From Streptomyces sp. BA2 (GTDB lineage: Bacteria; Actinomycetota; Actinomycetes; Streptomycetales; Streptomycetaceae), in assembly GCF_009769735.1 (NCBI RefSeq), contig NZ_WSRO01000002.1, positions 620,001 to 684,000 of the forward strand: DNA of 64,000 bases. The letters are read 5' to 3'. The first letter of the stretch is position 1. The number at the start of each line of letters is the position of its first letter. The position numbers were made by a program, and so were the translations under genes. This document shows, piece after piece, positions 1-8,959 of the stretch. The notes under the pieces were generated by a model. That model had not been told where the DNA came from. It saw only the letters and a list, made by a program, of their open reading frames with translations, and made no database searches.

Positions 1-81
1 ACAGGGCGGGAGAAGACGTGCAGGCGCACGGAGGGGTCCTCTCGGTAGTGGCGGAGCCACCCGGGAGAGGGAGGTACACCC

Positions 82-118
82 CGGTGGAGACCGCCGTGTT
101 CGTTGGCGGTCCCCACCG
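82..118 (-). terminator. Hairpin downstream of the collagenase gene
   Basis: Two 14-nt arms, at 82-95 and 105-118, pair with a single mismatch around a 9-nt loop. The hairpin lies about 80 nt past the collagenase stop codon, where a factor-independent terminator would act, although no U-run is visible. The rest of 1-199 shows no convincing gene; the open frames there have no ribosome-binding site and no recognisable domain. Confidence 0.5.
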
Positions 119-199
119 TGGTGGCGCCGACGGGGTGCCGACATCGGCGAAATCACCGGTGTCGCGCACGGATGCCGTCCGCCGGCACGGGGACGGATG

Positions 200-2545
200 T
201 CAGCCGCGCAGGGGGCCCTCGCACGTGTAGTGCGACGTCCCGGCGCGGCCGTTGGCCCAGATGTCCACCTCGCCGAAGGCGCAGTTCATGTCGGTGAGGT
301 TGTTGTCGCCGCCCGCGGCCCGGTCGAGGATGAAGAAGTCGACGGTCTCGGACATGTCCTTGAAGACGAGGTCGGGGCTTGCCGCGTCACGGAGGTTCGC
401 GGTGACCCGGCCGGTGCACACGAACCGCGGGCGGCCCGGCGCGCTGATGGAGCGGCACTCGGGCGTGATGCCGGTCGTCGCGACGAACGAGGAGCGGACC
501 TGCTCGGCCGTGCTGTCACGCAGCTGGTCGACGGGGACGTACTCGGTGTCGGGCACGAACAGGTCGTCCACGTGGGCGATCTGCTTGTCGAGGAAGGCGT
601 CGTAGGCGCTCTGCAGCCCTGAGTCCCGGCCCAGGCGGTCGCGCCACGCGTCGAAGGCACCCGGGTCGTCGGAGCGCAGGTGGCGGTACATCTCCTTGAT
701 CTGCGCGGGGCGTTCGGTCCACAGGAACTCGAAGAAGGCACCCGCGTAGTCGTAGAAGCGGAAGCCGTCACCGTCGTAGGTGGCGTGCAGCAACTGGTTC
801 ACGCTCATGCGCGGTCCGCCGCCCGCGGTGTCGTCGATGATGCCCTGGATCAGGGACTTGCGGACCTTGATGCCGTCGTCGCGCGTGGCACCGTCGAAGA
901 ACTCCGCCGTGCCCTCGTCCATCGCGGTCGTCCGGTCACCCTCGTACCACGGCCCCTCGCCGAAGAAGCCGGGCACCGCCCAGCGGCCGTTGAGGTAGTG
1001 CGTGTACTCGTGGCGGAACAGCTCCTCGAGCGTCAGCGAGGAGTCCTGGGGAACACGCCGCTGGTAGGTGTAGAAGGTCGCGCCCCTCTCGATGTACACG
1101 CCGCCGTTGTCGGTGCCCATGCCGGTCAGCAGCGGATGGTAGTTCTCGTAGTCGGCGCGGGATGCGTAAAGGACCGTGGTCAGGCTTGCGTTGGGGTCGC
1201 CCTTGAGTGGCTCCTGGGTGCCGACGACGCGGTGGAACTGGGCCTTGACCTGCTTGCTCGCGTAGTAGAGCTGGTCGACGGTGGCGCGGTCGAGGGCGGT
1301 GCGGACCTTCATTCCGCCCTCGTCGTACACGTAGGTCTGCGGGAAGACGCGGCGCTCGATGTCGTCCCTGCACACCTTGTACGGCTTGCAGGCCTCGAAC
1401 TCGATCAGCCAGGTGACGACCTTCGCCCACGGTGCGCTGCCGTCACCGAAGTTGCGTGCGGTGGTGTCCAGGAGCGGGCCGAGCCCGGCGACGATCTCGG
1501 TGCGCAGGGCGTCGATCTGGCCCATGCGCCCGTACTCGCTCACTGCGTCGCGCACCACCCAGGCGTTGGGCTTGCCCTTGAGGTGGGTGTGCCCGGCGAA
1601 CGCCTTGAAGGCCGCGCGGTAGGAGGGGTCGGCGGCCACCGCGGCGCGGAAGGCGGTGTCCTGGTTGCCGGGGTGAATACCGAGGTAGTTCAGGGTGAGC
1701 GCGGAGAGGGCGGCGCCGGCCCAGCGGCTGTCCTGGGCGGTGTCGGGATGAGCGGCGTCCATCGTCGCCAGGACCCGCTTGACGAGCGGGAGTTGATACT
1801 GACGCAGCCCTGCCGCGCTGGCCGCGGTGAGCGCCTCGCGGAGCGTCTCGGCGTTGGAGCGGGTGGCGTCGAAGGCGTGGGCGGCCGTGCCGAAGGCGTC
1901 CACGGCCCGGCGCATGGCGGCCAGGGTCGCCGGGTCGGTGAGGTCGACCTCGTCGTGCGAGAAGCCCTGGTAGGAGACGGCGTGCAGGTAGGTGAACATC
2001 TCAAGGAGATGGCTGCCGTTGGTGCCGTCGTGGGATGCGGCGAGCTGGGTGACGCGCTGGGAGACGGCCTGGATGTGCGCGGCCGACATGACCGGGGCGA
2101 GGCGCCGGTCCCAGTTCCAGATGAGACCCCGCAGACAGCCGTCGGCGGTGACGGCCGGATCGGCGAGGAAGTCGACGAACTGAGCGGGCGACAGGCCCGT
2201 GACGCCGTCGAGGGTGCACGGCACCAACGCCTTGCCGACCGTGGCGCGGGGCACGTCGGCCGTGACCCTCGCCTTGTCCGTACGGGGGCCGGGGACGCGG
2301 CCTTCGGTGAGTCCGCCGGGCGCCGGGAGCTTCCGGGCGGCGGGCTTCGGGGCCTTGGCGCGGCGGTCGACCCGGTCGAAGGGGCTCGGCGCCTCAGGTC
2401 CCGGCGCGGCGGGTGACGCGGTGGCCGGGCGCCGGTCGGGCGCGGGGGCGTCCGCGGAGGCGGCCGGCGCGGCGGTGGCGCACAGCGTCACGGATATCGC
2501 CGCGGCGACCACGGATCTGCGCAGGGTAGTACGGGACTGGTGCAC
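200..2545 (-). CDS. Secreted M9 family microbial collagenase
   Basis: A 781-residue zinc metalloprotease expected to cleave native collagen outside the cell. A Sec signal peptide covers roughly residues 1-31 and ends at an Ala-rich site before ADAPAPD. A Pro/Ala-rich linker follows, then the M9 activator and catalytic regions. The zinc motif HEYTH is at residues 512-516, and EGTAEFF downstream supplies the usual third-ligand glutamate. The C-terminal ~120 residues form a small Cys-containing domain (CRS, FVC, MNC, YTC) rather than several obvious PKD or collagen-binding repeats, so the enzyme is shorter than clostridial ColG/ColH. The GTG start is preceded by AGGAG. The gene is divergent from a GntR regulator that could control it, and a secreted GH65 glycosidase lies beyond that. 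The family call is firm; substrate preference is inferred. Confidence 0.88.
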   Translation of the reverse strand: MHQSRTTLRRSVVAAAISVTLCATAAPAASADAPAPDRRPATASPAAPGPEAPSPFDRVDRRAKAPKPAARKLPAPGGLTEGRVPGPRTDKARVTADVPRATVGKALVPCTLDGVTGLSPAQFVDFLADPAVTADGCLRGLIWNWDRRLAPVMSAAHIQAVSQRVTQLAASHDGTNGSHLLEMFTYLHAVSYQGFSHDEVDLTDPATLAAMRRAVDAFGTAAHAFDATRSNAETLREALTAASAAGLRQYQLPLVKRVLATMDAAHPDTAQDSRWAGAALSALTLNYLGIHPGNQDTAFRAAVAADPSYRAAFKAFAGHTHLKGKPNAWVVRDAVSEYGRMGQIDALRTEIVAGLGPLLDTTARNFGDGSAPWAKVVTWLIEFEACKPYKVCRDDIERRVFPQTYVYDEGGMKVRTALDRATVDQLYYASKQVKAQFHRVVGTQEPLKGDPNASLTTVLYASRADYENYHPLLTGMGTDNGGVYIERGATFYTYQRRVPQDSSLTLEELFRHEYTHYLNGRWAVPGFFGEGPWYEGDRTTAMDEGTAEFFDGATRDDGIKVRKSLIQGIIDDTAGGGPRMSVNQLLHATYDGDGFRFYDYAGAFFEFLWTERPAQIKEMYRHLRSDDPGAFDAWRDRLGRDSGLQSAYDAFLDKQIAHVDDLFVPDTEYVPVDQLRDSTAEQVRSSFVATTGITPECRSISAPGRPRFVCTGRVTANLRDAASPDLVFKDMSETVDFFILDRAAGGDNNLTDMNCAFGEVDIWANGRAGTSHYTCEGPLRG

Positions 2546-2669
2546 GACAGGCTCCTGATGTGTGGGAGGTGGGGCAAGCGGTGCGTGCGCGCACGGCGCT
2601 GGGCCGTCTGCCTCAACTGCCGGTCAGCTGGGGCAACTTGAGGAGAGCGGGCCGCGCCATGTGATGCGT

Positions 2670-2698
2670 AACGTAGTAATGTGAAATGGTACTGACAA
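2670..2698 (-). promoter_or_regulatory. Probable promoter of the collagenase gene
   Basis: On the minus strand TTGTCA (2698-2693) and TACGTT (2675-2670) are 17 nt apart, a good match to the streptomycete vegetative sigma consensus. It sits in the divergent 2546-2875 interval and fires leftward. The A/T-rich stretch around it, including GTAACGTAGTAATG, is also the likeliest site for a GntR-family operator. Confidence 0.5.
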
Positions 2699-2875
2699 CC
2701 CCTCAGACACTGGGTGAATCACAACTCCCTTGCCGCACCTGGGCGTTCACCCTGCTCGCGGGCTCTGACGGCGCACCGGATCCTGGGGGGAGAACAAGGT
2801 GACCTTGTACGCTGGTGCACCACTCGGGGCGGGCACGTGGGCCACGGCCTGCGGGGCCACGAAGGGATCACCACC

Positions 2876-3547
2876 ATGGGGCACCTCACACAGCGCACCC
2901 TCGTCACTCCCCGGGAGCGGTTGCGCGATCAGGTCGCCCACCATCTGCGGGCCGCGCTGATATCGGGCGAACTGAGGCCCGGCGAGGTCTACTCGGCGCC
3001 CGTCCTCGCCGAGGACTTCGGGATCTCCGCGACGCCGGTGCGCGAGGCGATGCTCGATCTGGCCCGCGAGGGCCTGGTGGAACCGGTCCGCAACAAAGGC
3101 TTCCGCGTCACCGAGGTCAATGAAAGCGACCTCGACCAGTACACCGAGATCCGTACTCTCATCGAGGTCCCGATGATCGGCCGCATCACCCGGTCCGCGT
3201 CACGCGCGCAGCTGGAACGGCTGCGCCCTGTGGCCGACGAGATCGTGCGCGCGGCCCGGGAGCACGACCTCATCGGCTATCTCGAGGCCGACCGGCAGTT
3301 CCACCTCTCCCTGCTCGCGCTCGGCGGCAACGACCGCCTCGTCGAGACCGTCGGCGACCTGCGCAAGCGCTCCCGCCTCTATGGCCTGACGGCACTGGAC
3401 GAGCGCGGCCGGCTGATCCCGTCGGCACAGGAGCACATCGAGCTCCTCGACCTGATGATGGTGGGTGACGCGGAGGGGGCGGAACAGTGCATGACCCGCC
3501 ATCTCGGGCATGTGCGCTCGCTGTGGGCCCGGGGCACCAAAGAGTAG
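2876..3547 (+). CDS. GntR family transcriptional regulator, FCD subfamily
   Basis: A 223-residue DNA-binding regulator. The N-terminal winged helix-turn-helix includes ALISGELRPGEVY and the signature SATPVREAMLDLAREGLVE. The C-terminal half is an all-helical FCD ligand domain (QFHLSLLALGGNDRLVE, and AQEHIELLDLMMVGD with a probable metal-binding His). The frame is open further upstream, but the ATG at 2876 is preferred because GAAGGGA lies 8-14 nt before it and family homology begins at once. FCD regulators usually sense carboxylic acids or sugar acids and repress adjacent catabolic genes. The position between the collagenase and the GH65 glycosidase makes both plausible targets. Confidence 0.85.
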   Translation: MGHLTQRTLVTPRERLRDQVAHHLRAALISGELRPGEVYSAPVLAEDFGISATPVREAMLDLAREGLVEPVRNKGFRVTEVNESDLDQYTEIRTLIEVPMIGRITRSASRAQLERLRPVADEIVRAAREHDLIGYLEADRQFHLSLLALGGNDRLVETVGDLRKRSRLYGLTALDERGRLIPSAQEHIELLDLMMVGDAEGAEQCMTRHLGHVRSLWARGTKE

Positions 3548-3594
3548 GACCTACTCGCTGGTTCGTTTGATTCTTCAACACAGCGCGCGATTCA

Positions 3595-3623
3595 TTGACG
3601 CGGACCGTTCACATCTTTATGGT
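3595..3623 (+). promoter_or_regulatory. Strong vegetative-type promoter of the GH65 gene
   Basis: TTGACG (3595-3600) and TATGGT (3618-3623) are separated by 17 nt, an excellent match for streptomycete HrdB promoters. Transcription would start near 3630, giving a leader of about 30 nt to the ATG at 3661. The short inverted repeat GGTCGCCTGACC overlaps the -10 and could be a regulator site. Confidence 0.6.
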
Positions 3624-3660
3624 CGCCTGACCTTCCCCGGCGACCCCGCAACGGAGCACA

Positions 3661-6357
3661 ATGAGGTCCCTCCCCCGCACGGCCCGGTTCATCGCACCCT
3701 TCCTCGTGGGCGTGCTTGCGGCAGCCGTTCCCCCCACCGCGGCGGCCGACATCGCGTCCCCGAGAACCGACAAGCCGACGACGCCCGCGTCCTCCGACGA
3801 CGACTGGACGCTGACGTCGAACCGTATCGACGCGAAGGACACGTACCACGCCTTCGTCGGCAACGGCTATCTCGGCCAGCGTGTCGCACCCAACGGAGCG
3901 GGCTACACCGCCTCCGACGCCAAGACCGGATGGCCGCTGTTCAGCCGCCGCTACGACGGTTCGTTCGTCTCCGGGCTGTACGCGCACAACAAGGACACCA
4001 CCGAGGACCGCCAGGTCGCCGCGGCCATCCCCACCTGGAGCCCGCTCACGGTGTCCACCGGTGGTCCCCAGGCCGAGACGTTCACCTCCGCGACCCCGGC
4101 CTCCCGGATCTCGCACTACCGGCAGAGCCTCGACCTGCGCCGCGGCCTGGTGCGGACCGAGCTCACCTGGACGGCCGCCGACGGCCGGGCCACCGACCTC
4201 GTCTACGACGTCCTCGCGGACCGCGACAACCCCCACGTCGGCGCCGTACGCCTGCGCATGACCCCGCGCTGGGACGGCGACGCGAAGGTCACCGACCGCA
4301 TCGACGGACGCGGCGCACGGCGCGTGACCCCCACCGGCGCAGGCGCCCGCTCCGGAGGGCGGACCATGGCCGTCGGGTTCCGCACCGAAGGTACGAAGAC
4401 CGAAGGGACGGTCGCCTCGACGCTGCGCGCCGGGCATGGCATGCGTACAGGAAATGAACAAAACTCAGCTCCTGCCCGCAAGTTGAGCGCCCACCAGTCC
4501 GTCGGACTGCCTGTCCGGTCCGGCCGGACCTACGAGTTCACCAAGTACGTCGGCGTCGACACCGCGCTGACCTCCCGCTCCCCCGAGCGCGACGCCGTCG
4601 CGGCCTCGCAGCGTGCCGCCGGGCGCGGCTGGGACGCACTGTTCGCCGGGCACACCGCCGCCTGGCGCAAGCTGTGGCGCGGTGACATCGAGGTGGCAGG
4701 GCAGGGCGAACTCCAGTCGTGGGTGCGGTCCGCCCAGTACGGGCTCCTTTCCAGCACTCGCCCCGGCTCGGCCAACAGCATTTCCCCCACCGGCCTGAGC
4801 AGCGACAACTACGCGGGCCTCGTCTTCTGGGACGCGGAGACCTGGATGTATCCGGCGCTGCTCGCCGCGCACCCCGACCTCGCCAAGTCCGTGCTGGACT
4901 ACCGATACCGCACCCGGGACGGCGCCCGCGCCAACGCGAAGAAGCTCGGCCACCGCGGCCTCTTCTACCCCTGGACCAGCGCGAGCAAGGGCGACCTCAA
5001 GTCCGAGTGCCACAGCGTGGACCCGCCGCACTGCCGCACCCAGAACCACCTGCAGAGCGACATCGCCCTGGCGGCCTGGCAGTACTACCTGGCGACCAAG
5101 GACACCCAGTGGCTACGCACCCGCGGCTGGCCGGTGATCCAAGGGATCGCCGAGTTCTGGGCCGACCGCGCCACCCGCAACGACGACGGCAGCTACTCCA
5201 TCAAGGACGTCGCAGGACCCGACGAGTACAGCAACGGCGTCGACGACGGCGTCTTCACCAACGCGGGAGCCGCCACCACCCTGCGCACCGCAACCCACGC
5301 CGCGAAGATCCTCGGCAAGGACGCCCCGGCGAACTGGAACACCGTCGCCGACAAGCTGCGCATCCCCTATGATAAGGAGAAGCAGGTCTTCCAGCAGTAC
5401 GACGGCTACAAGGGCTCGGTGATCAAGCAGGCGGACACCGTGCTCCTGATGTACCCGCTGGAGTGGCCGATGTCGAAGAAGGCCGCCACGAACACCCTCG
5501 ACTACTACGCGGCCCGCACCGACCCCGACGGCCCCGCCATGACCGACTCGGTGCACGCCATCGACGCCGCCGCGATCGGCGAGCCCGGCTGCTCCGCGTA
5601 CACCTACCTGACGCGGTCCATCCGCCCCTTCGTACGCGGCCCGTTCGACCTCTTCTCCGAAGCGCGCGGCGACAAGGCGGGAGCATCCGACCCGCTGTCG
5701 GGCTCCCCGGCGCAGAACTTCACGACCGGCCAGGGCGGCTTCCTCCAGGTCTTCACCAACGGCCTGACCGGGCAGCGGATGCGCGAGAACAGCGTGCACC
5801 TCGACCCGATGCTGCCGCCGCAGCTGTCCCAGGGCGTGAAGCTCAACTCCCTGCACTGGCAAGGCCGTACGTACGACATCGCCATCGGCGCCCACGAGAC
5901 CACGGTGCGCCTCACCCACGGCGAGCCCTTCGAGATCGAGACGCCGCAGGGCAAGCAGGTCGTCAGCCAGGACGCGCCCGCACACATCAAGACCCGTCGC
6001 CCGGACCTCGAGCCCACCGACAACCTCGCCAGGTGCCGTGACGCGAAGGCGAGTTCGGAGCAGCCGGGCCAGTACGCGGACGCCGCACTCGACGGCAACA
6101 CCGCCACCGCCTGGGTCCCCGACACCGCCCGCGCCACCCTGACCGCGGACCTCGGCAAGGTCGCCCGTATCGCCGAGATCACCCCGCGCTGGACGGACGT
6201 GAAGCCGACGAAGCACACGGTCCAGACGTCGCTCGACGGGCGGCACTGGAGCCCTGCCTCACCCGACGGCGGTGCGGCCCGCTACATCCGGGTGGCCATC
6301 ACCTCGGCGGACGCCAAAAAGCCGGCAGGCATCCAGGAGTTGACCGTCGAGAGGTAG
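3661..6357 (+). CDS. Secreted GH65-type glycosidase with C-terminal discoidin-like domain
   Basis: An 898-residue secreted glycoside hydrolase. A signal peptide covers about residues 1-29 (positive start, Leu/Val/Ala core, AAAD). The GH65 N-terminal beta-sandwich spans roughly 45-330. The (alpha/alpha)6 barrel follows, with DNYAGLVFWDAETWMYP and the general-acid glutamate of GPDEY at residue 522. A small C-terminal sheet comes next, then an F5/8-type C (CBM32-like) domain from about residue 770. This architecture belongs to the acid trehalase / protein-glucosylgalactosyl-hydroxylysine glucosidase branch of GH65. SDNYAG resembles acid trehalases, which act on extracellular trehalose, while the neighbouring collagenase makes a collagen-glycan glucosidase a reasonable alternative. 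An inverted repeat follows the stop. Confidence 0.8.
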   Translation: MRSLPRTARFIAPFLVGVLAAAVPPTAAADIASPRTDKPTTPASSDDDWTLTSNRIDAKDTYHAFVGNGYLGQRVAPNGAGYTASDAKTGWPLFSRRYDGSFVSGLYAHNKDTTEDRQVAAAIPTWSPLTVSTGGPQAETFTSATPASRISHYRQSLDLRRGLVRTELTWTAADGRATDLVYDVLADRDNPHVGAVRLRMTPRWDGDAKVTDRIDGRGARRVTPTGAGARSGGRTMAVGFRTEGTKTEGTVASTLRAGHGMRTGNEQNSAPARKLSAHQSVGLPVRSGRTYEFTKYVGVDTALTSRSPERDAVAASQRAAGRGWDALFAGHTAAWRKLWRGDIEVAGQGELQSWVRSAQYGLLSSTRPGSANSISPTGLSSDNYAGLVFWDAETWMYPALLAAHPDLAKSVLDYRYRTRDGARANAKKLGHRGLFYPWTSASKGDLKSECHSVDPPHCRTQNHLQSDIALAAWQYYLATKDTQWLRTRGWPVIQGIAEFWADRATRNDDGSYSIKDVAGPDEYSNGVDDGVFTNAGAATTLRTATHAAKILGKDAPANWNTVADKLRIPYDKEKQVFQQYDGYKGSVIKQADTVLLMYPLEWPMSKKAATNTLDYYAARTDPDGPAMTDSVHAIDAAAIGEPGCSAYTYLTRSIRPFVRGPFDLFSEARGDKAGASDPLSGSPAQNFTTGQGGFLQVFTNGLTGQRMRENSVHLDPMLPPQLSQGVKLNSLHWQGRTYDIAIGAHETTVRLTHGEPFEIETPQGKQVVSQDAPAHIKTRRPDLEPTDNLARCRDAKASSEQPGQYADAALDGNTATAWVPDTARATLTADLGKVARIAEITPRWTDVKPTKHTVQTSLDGRHWSPASPDGGAARYIRVAITSADAKKPAGIQELTVER

Positions 6358-6369
6358 GTCCCTGCGGCT

Positions 6370-6419
6370 GCCTCATCTGCCACGCCCGTTGGTAGCCTGC
6401 CGGGCGTGGCAGATGAGGC
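6370..6419. repeat. Perfect 19-bp inverted repeat spanning a start codon
   Basis: Arms at 6370-6388 and 6401-6419 are exact reverse complements around a 12-nt loop. The right arm contains the GTG start (6406) of the methyltransferase, and the left arm starts 13 nt after the GH65 stop. It may terminate GH65 transcription, serve as an operator, or fold in mRNA and hide the start codon. No U-run follows. Confidence 0.75.
6393..6398 (+). promoter_or_regulatory. Possible -10 element for a leaderless methyltransferase transcript
   Basis: TAGCCT fits the TANNNT -10 pattern and ends 7 nt before the GTG start codon, the spacing that gives a leaderless mRNA. No convincing Shine-Dalgarno sequence precedes the start. 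The element lies in the loop of the inverted repeat, and no clear -35 is visible. Confidence 0.4.
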
Positions 6420-7191
6420 GTACGAGAATCCACGGCTTGCGGCGCTCTACGATCCGATCGAGTCGGACCGCGGCGACCTCGACGTGTACGCCGACGTGGC
6501 AGCGGAACTGAAGGTGCGTCAGGTGCTCGACGTGGGGTGCGGCACGGGTACGTTCGCACTGCTCCTCGCCGACCGCGGCCTTTCGGTGACCGGCGTCGAA
6601 CCGGCCGCGGCCTCCCTCGATGTCGCGCGCTCCAAGCCCGGCAGCGAGCGCGTGCGGTGGATCCACGGCGAGGCGACCGCGCTCCCCGAGATGCGGGTGG
6701 ACCTGGCCACCATGACCGCCAATGTGGCCCAGGCGATCGCGGACCCGCAGGTGTGGGAGTCCACCCTTCGCGGCATCCACACCGCGCTGCGGCCGGGCGG
6801 GCACCTCGTCTTCGAGACCCGCGACCCGGCCCGGCGGGCGTGGGAGGAGTGGAACCGTGCCGCGACCCACCGCACCGTCACGGTCGAGGGCGTCGGTCCC
6901 GTCGAGACCTGGGTGGATGTCACCGGCGTCCACCTGCCGCTGGTGAGCTTCCGCCACACCTACATCCTCACCGCGACGGGCGAGGCCCTCACCTCCGACT
7001 CGACCCTGCGCTTCCGCGAGCGCGCCGAGGTGGCCGCCACGCTCGCCGCGCACGGCTATGTCGTCGACGAGGTCCGGGGCGCCCCGGACCGCCCCGGCAA
7101 GGAGTTCGTCTTCTTCGCCCGCCGCCCTGAGTCCCACGAACAACGGCTCAGCGCAGGGTCATCCGATACGTCAGCGGCGAACGGCCGGTGA
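6406..7191 (+). CDS. Class I SAM-dependent methyltransferase
   Basis: A 261-residue cytosolic methyltransferase of the Rossmann class. Motif I is VLDVGCGTGTFALLLADRG near residue 40; an acidic loop follows (VTGVEPAAASLDVAR), then motif IV-like ATMTANVAQAIAD. The GTG start is chosen because the conserved N-terminus (ENPRLAALYDPIESDR) begins at once. Nothing in the sequence identifies the acceptor. Its 3' end overlaps the convergent lyase-like gene by 44 nt. The start codon is inside the 19-bp inverted repeat and lacks an obvious ribosome-binding site. Confidence 0.8.
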   Translation: MADEAYENPRLAALYDPIESDRGDLDVYADVAAELKVRQVLDVGCGTGTFALLLADRGLSVTGVEPAAASLDVARSKPGSERVRWIHGEATALPEMRVDLATMTANVAQAIADPQVWESTLRGIHTALRPGGHLVFETRDPARRAWEEWNRAATHRTVTVEGVGPVETWVDVTGVHLPLVSFRHTYILTATGEALTSDSTLRFRERAEVAATLAAHGYVVDEVRGAPDRPGKEFVFFARRPESHEQRLSAGSSDTSAANGR

Positions 7192-8959
7192 TCAGGACCC
7201 GGATGCCGTCCGGGGTGAGGGAGCCGTTCATCCAGGTGTAGCGCTCCCCCGGCTCGACCACGGGCGGCTGCTTACCGCCCTTGCCGTTGCCGGGGCCGAA
7301 GGTGATCCGGTCGTCGCCGACCGCGTAGGTCGCCTCGCCGCTGACGAGCTGGTAGGTGTCATCGGCTCCGGCGACCGGCTCCAGGCCCTCCCCCGACAGT
7401 TCACCGCCCCGCCGGAAGCACAGTTCGAGGGCCAGCGGCACCGCGGACTCCGACACGTCGAAGGACAGGTCCCAGCCTCCGTCGTCCGTCTCGCGCACCA
7501 GGATCTCGGTGCGCAGCGCCCGGTACTCCTTGGGCCGGTGCGGGAAGTCCATCGCCGACCAGAAGCGGCCGTCGTCGGTGAGCGGGTAGAGCCCGTCCTT
7601 GCGCCGGTGGCGCCGTGGCAGTGGCTGGTGGAAGGCCGCGCGGACCTCCGCGTGCAGCCGCCACGCGTCGCCCTGCCGTTCAAGGCCCTCGGACCGGAAG
7701 GGTCCGAGCGAGAAGAACCGGGGGGCGAGCCGCAGCGAGTCGAGGATCGCGGCGCCCTTGCGCATCTTGAAGAACGTGGGGTTGGTGGACAGGCCCGACG
7801 AGATGGCGTGCACCTCGGGCAGGTCCGTGCCGCCGAAGATGCTCGCCGTCCGCTCGCCGCGGCGCACGCGCACCAGGCGGCAGCTGTCGTCGTGGTGCTC
7901 GAAGTCGGTCGGCAGGGGCTTCACCTGCGGCAGCTCACGTGCGAGCTCGGGGCGGTCGAGGACCTCGGCGAGCCGGTCGCCCGGCGGAGTCTCGCCGAAG
8001 GTCTGCCCGGTGCCGCGCTCCCGCAGCAGCTCGGCGACCGCCGCGAACGTTCCGTTGCCGTCGCGGATCGCCAACTCCCGGTACTGGAGCCAGAACTCGG
8101 GCAGGTAGCGCAGCGCGGCCTGGTCCTGGCGTCGCGAATGGAGGGACTCCACCTCGCCGCCGGGCTCGGTGACGTAGAGCGAGGCGGTGAGGTTGTCCCG
8201 TACGTGTGCGTACAGGTCGCGCCGGTCGTGGAAGCGGGCGATGGTCAGCAGGGCCGGGTTGGTCACCACCGCCGAGTAGGTGGGACTGCGCTCGCTGTAC
8301 TCGCCGCCCGGGAGCTGGTCGATGCCCTCCGCGAGCCAGGCGTCGATCCGCCGGGGATAGGACGGGTCGGGCCAGCGCCGGTGGATGCGGGAGAGCGCGG
8401 AACACACCAGCCAGCGGTGGTTGGCGGTGTGCACACCGCCGTTCGCGAGGCCGGGGCCCGCCTTGCGCAGGATCCGCTCGACCGTGGCCCGCAGCTTCGC
8501 GGTGGACCGTTCGCCGTCCTTGTCGAGGAGGGCGTGGGCGATGTTGAGGTCGACGATGGAGAACGCTGTGTCGGGCGGCGAGTGGACGGCGCCCTGGTCC
8601 CAAAGACCGTCGTCGAACTGTTCGTCGGCGAGGGCCTCCGCGAGTCCGCCCAGCGGACCCAGGAGCGCGTCGTCGTGGTGGTACCGCGAGCCGGGGTGCA
8701 CGTGGACGGAGGTGAGGGTGCGCAGACTGCGGGCGGCTGCGCGGGCTTTCCCCTGGTCGCGCAGCTCGGTGAGGTCGTCGTCGTACCCGTCGATGACGGC
8801 GGCGGCGCGCGCGTCGGCGGCCTCGGTGAGGAAGTCGACGAAGTCCTGGTCCTGGCGCGGCTGTTCGGACGCGGCTGCCGCCGAGCCGCCGCCAAGTCCC
8901 CCCACCCCCGCGGCGGTGGCGGTGGCGGAGGTGGCCAGGAAAGTCCTGCGGGCTATCAC
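7148..8959 (-). CDS. Tat-exported heparinase II/III or polysaccharide lyase-like protein
   Basis: A 603-residue exported protein. ARRTFLATSATATAAGVGG is a twin-arginine signal. The middle of the protein is helical with His/Trp/Tyr clusters (GGVHTANHRWLVCSALSRI, PGGEYSERSPTYSAVV), as in the (alpha/alpha)6 toroid of heparinase II/III and alginate-lyase-type enzymes. The C-terminal ~250 residues look like an anti-parallel beta-sandwich. It would be expected to depolymerise an acidic polysaccharide at the cell surface; no single catalytic residue can be assigned with confidence. The GTG start overlaps the upstream stop as GTGA, so it is the last gene of a transporter operon whose substrate may be its product. 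A glycosidase of similar fold is the main alternative. Confidence 0.55.
   Translation of the reverse strand: MIARRTFLATSATATAAGVGGLGGGSAAAASEQPRQDQDFVDFLTEAADARAAAVIDGYDDDLTELRDQGKARAAARSLRTLTSVHVHPGSRYHHDDALLGPLGGLAEALADEQFDDGLWDQGAVHSPPDTAFSIVDLNIAHALLDKDGERSTAKLRATVERILRKAGPGLANGGVHTANHRWLVCSALSRIHRRWPDPSYPRRIDAWLAEGIDQLPGGEYSERSPTYSAVVTNPALLTIARFHDRRDLYAHVRDNLTASLYVTEPGGEVESLHSRRQDQAALRYLPEFWLQYRELAIRDGNGTFAAVAELLRERGTGQTFGETPPGDRLAEVLDRPELARELPQVKPLPTDFEHHDDSCRLVRVRRGERTASIFGGTDLPEVHAISSGLSTNPTFFKMRKGAAILDSLRLAPRFFSLGPFRSEGLERQGDAWRLHAEVRAAFHQPLPRRHRRKDGLYPLTDDGRFWSAMDFPHRPKEYRALRTEILVRETDDGGWDLSFDVSESAVPLALELCFRRGGELSGEGLEPVAGADDTYQLVSGEATYAVGDDRITFGPGNGKGGKQPPVVEPGERYTWMNGSLTPDGIRVLITGRSPLTYRMTLR

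Noticed and set aside
680..2416. A 578-codon open frame antisense to the collagenase
   Set aside because: Composition is Val/Gly/Arg-rich shadow sequence without recognisable motifs; the collagenase HEYTH motif fixes the real strand.
2714..2875. Upstream in-frame extension of the GntR regulator
   Set aside because: The ATG at 2876 has a good ribosome-binding site and begins the family's conserved sequence.
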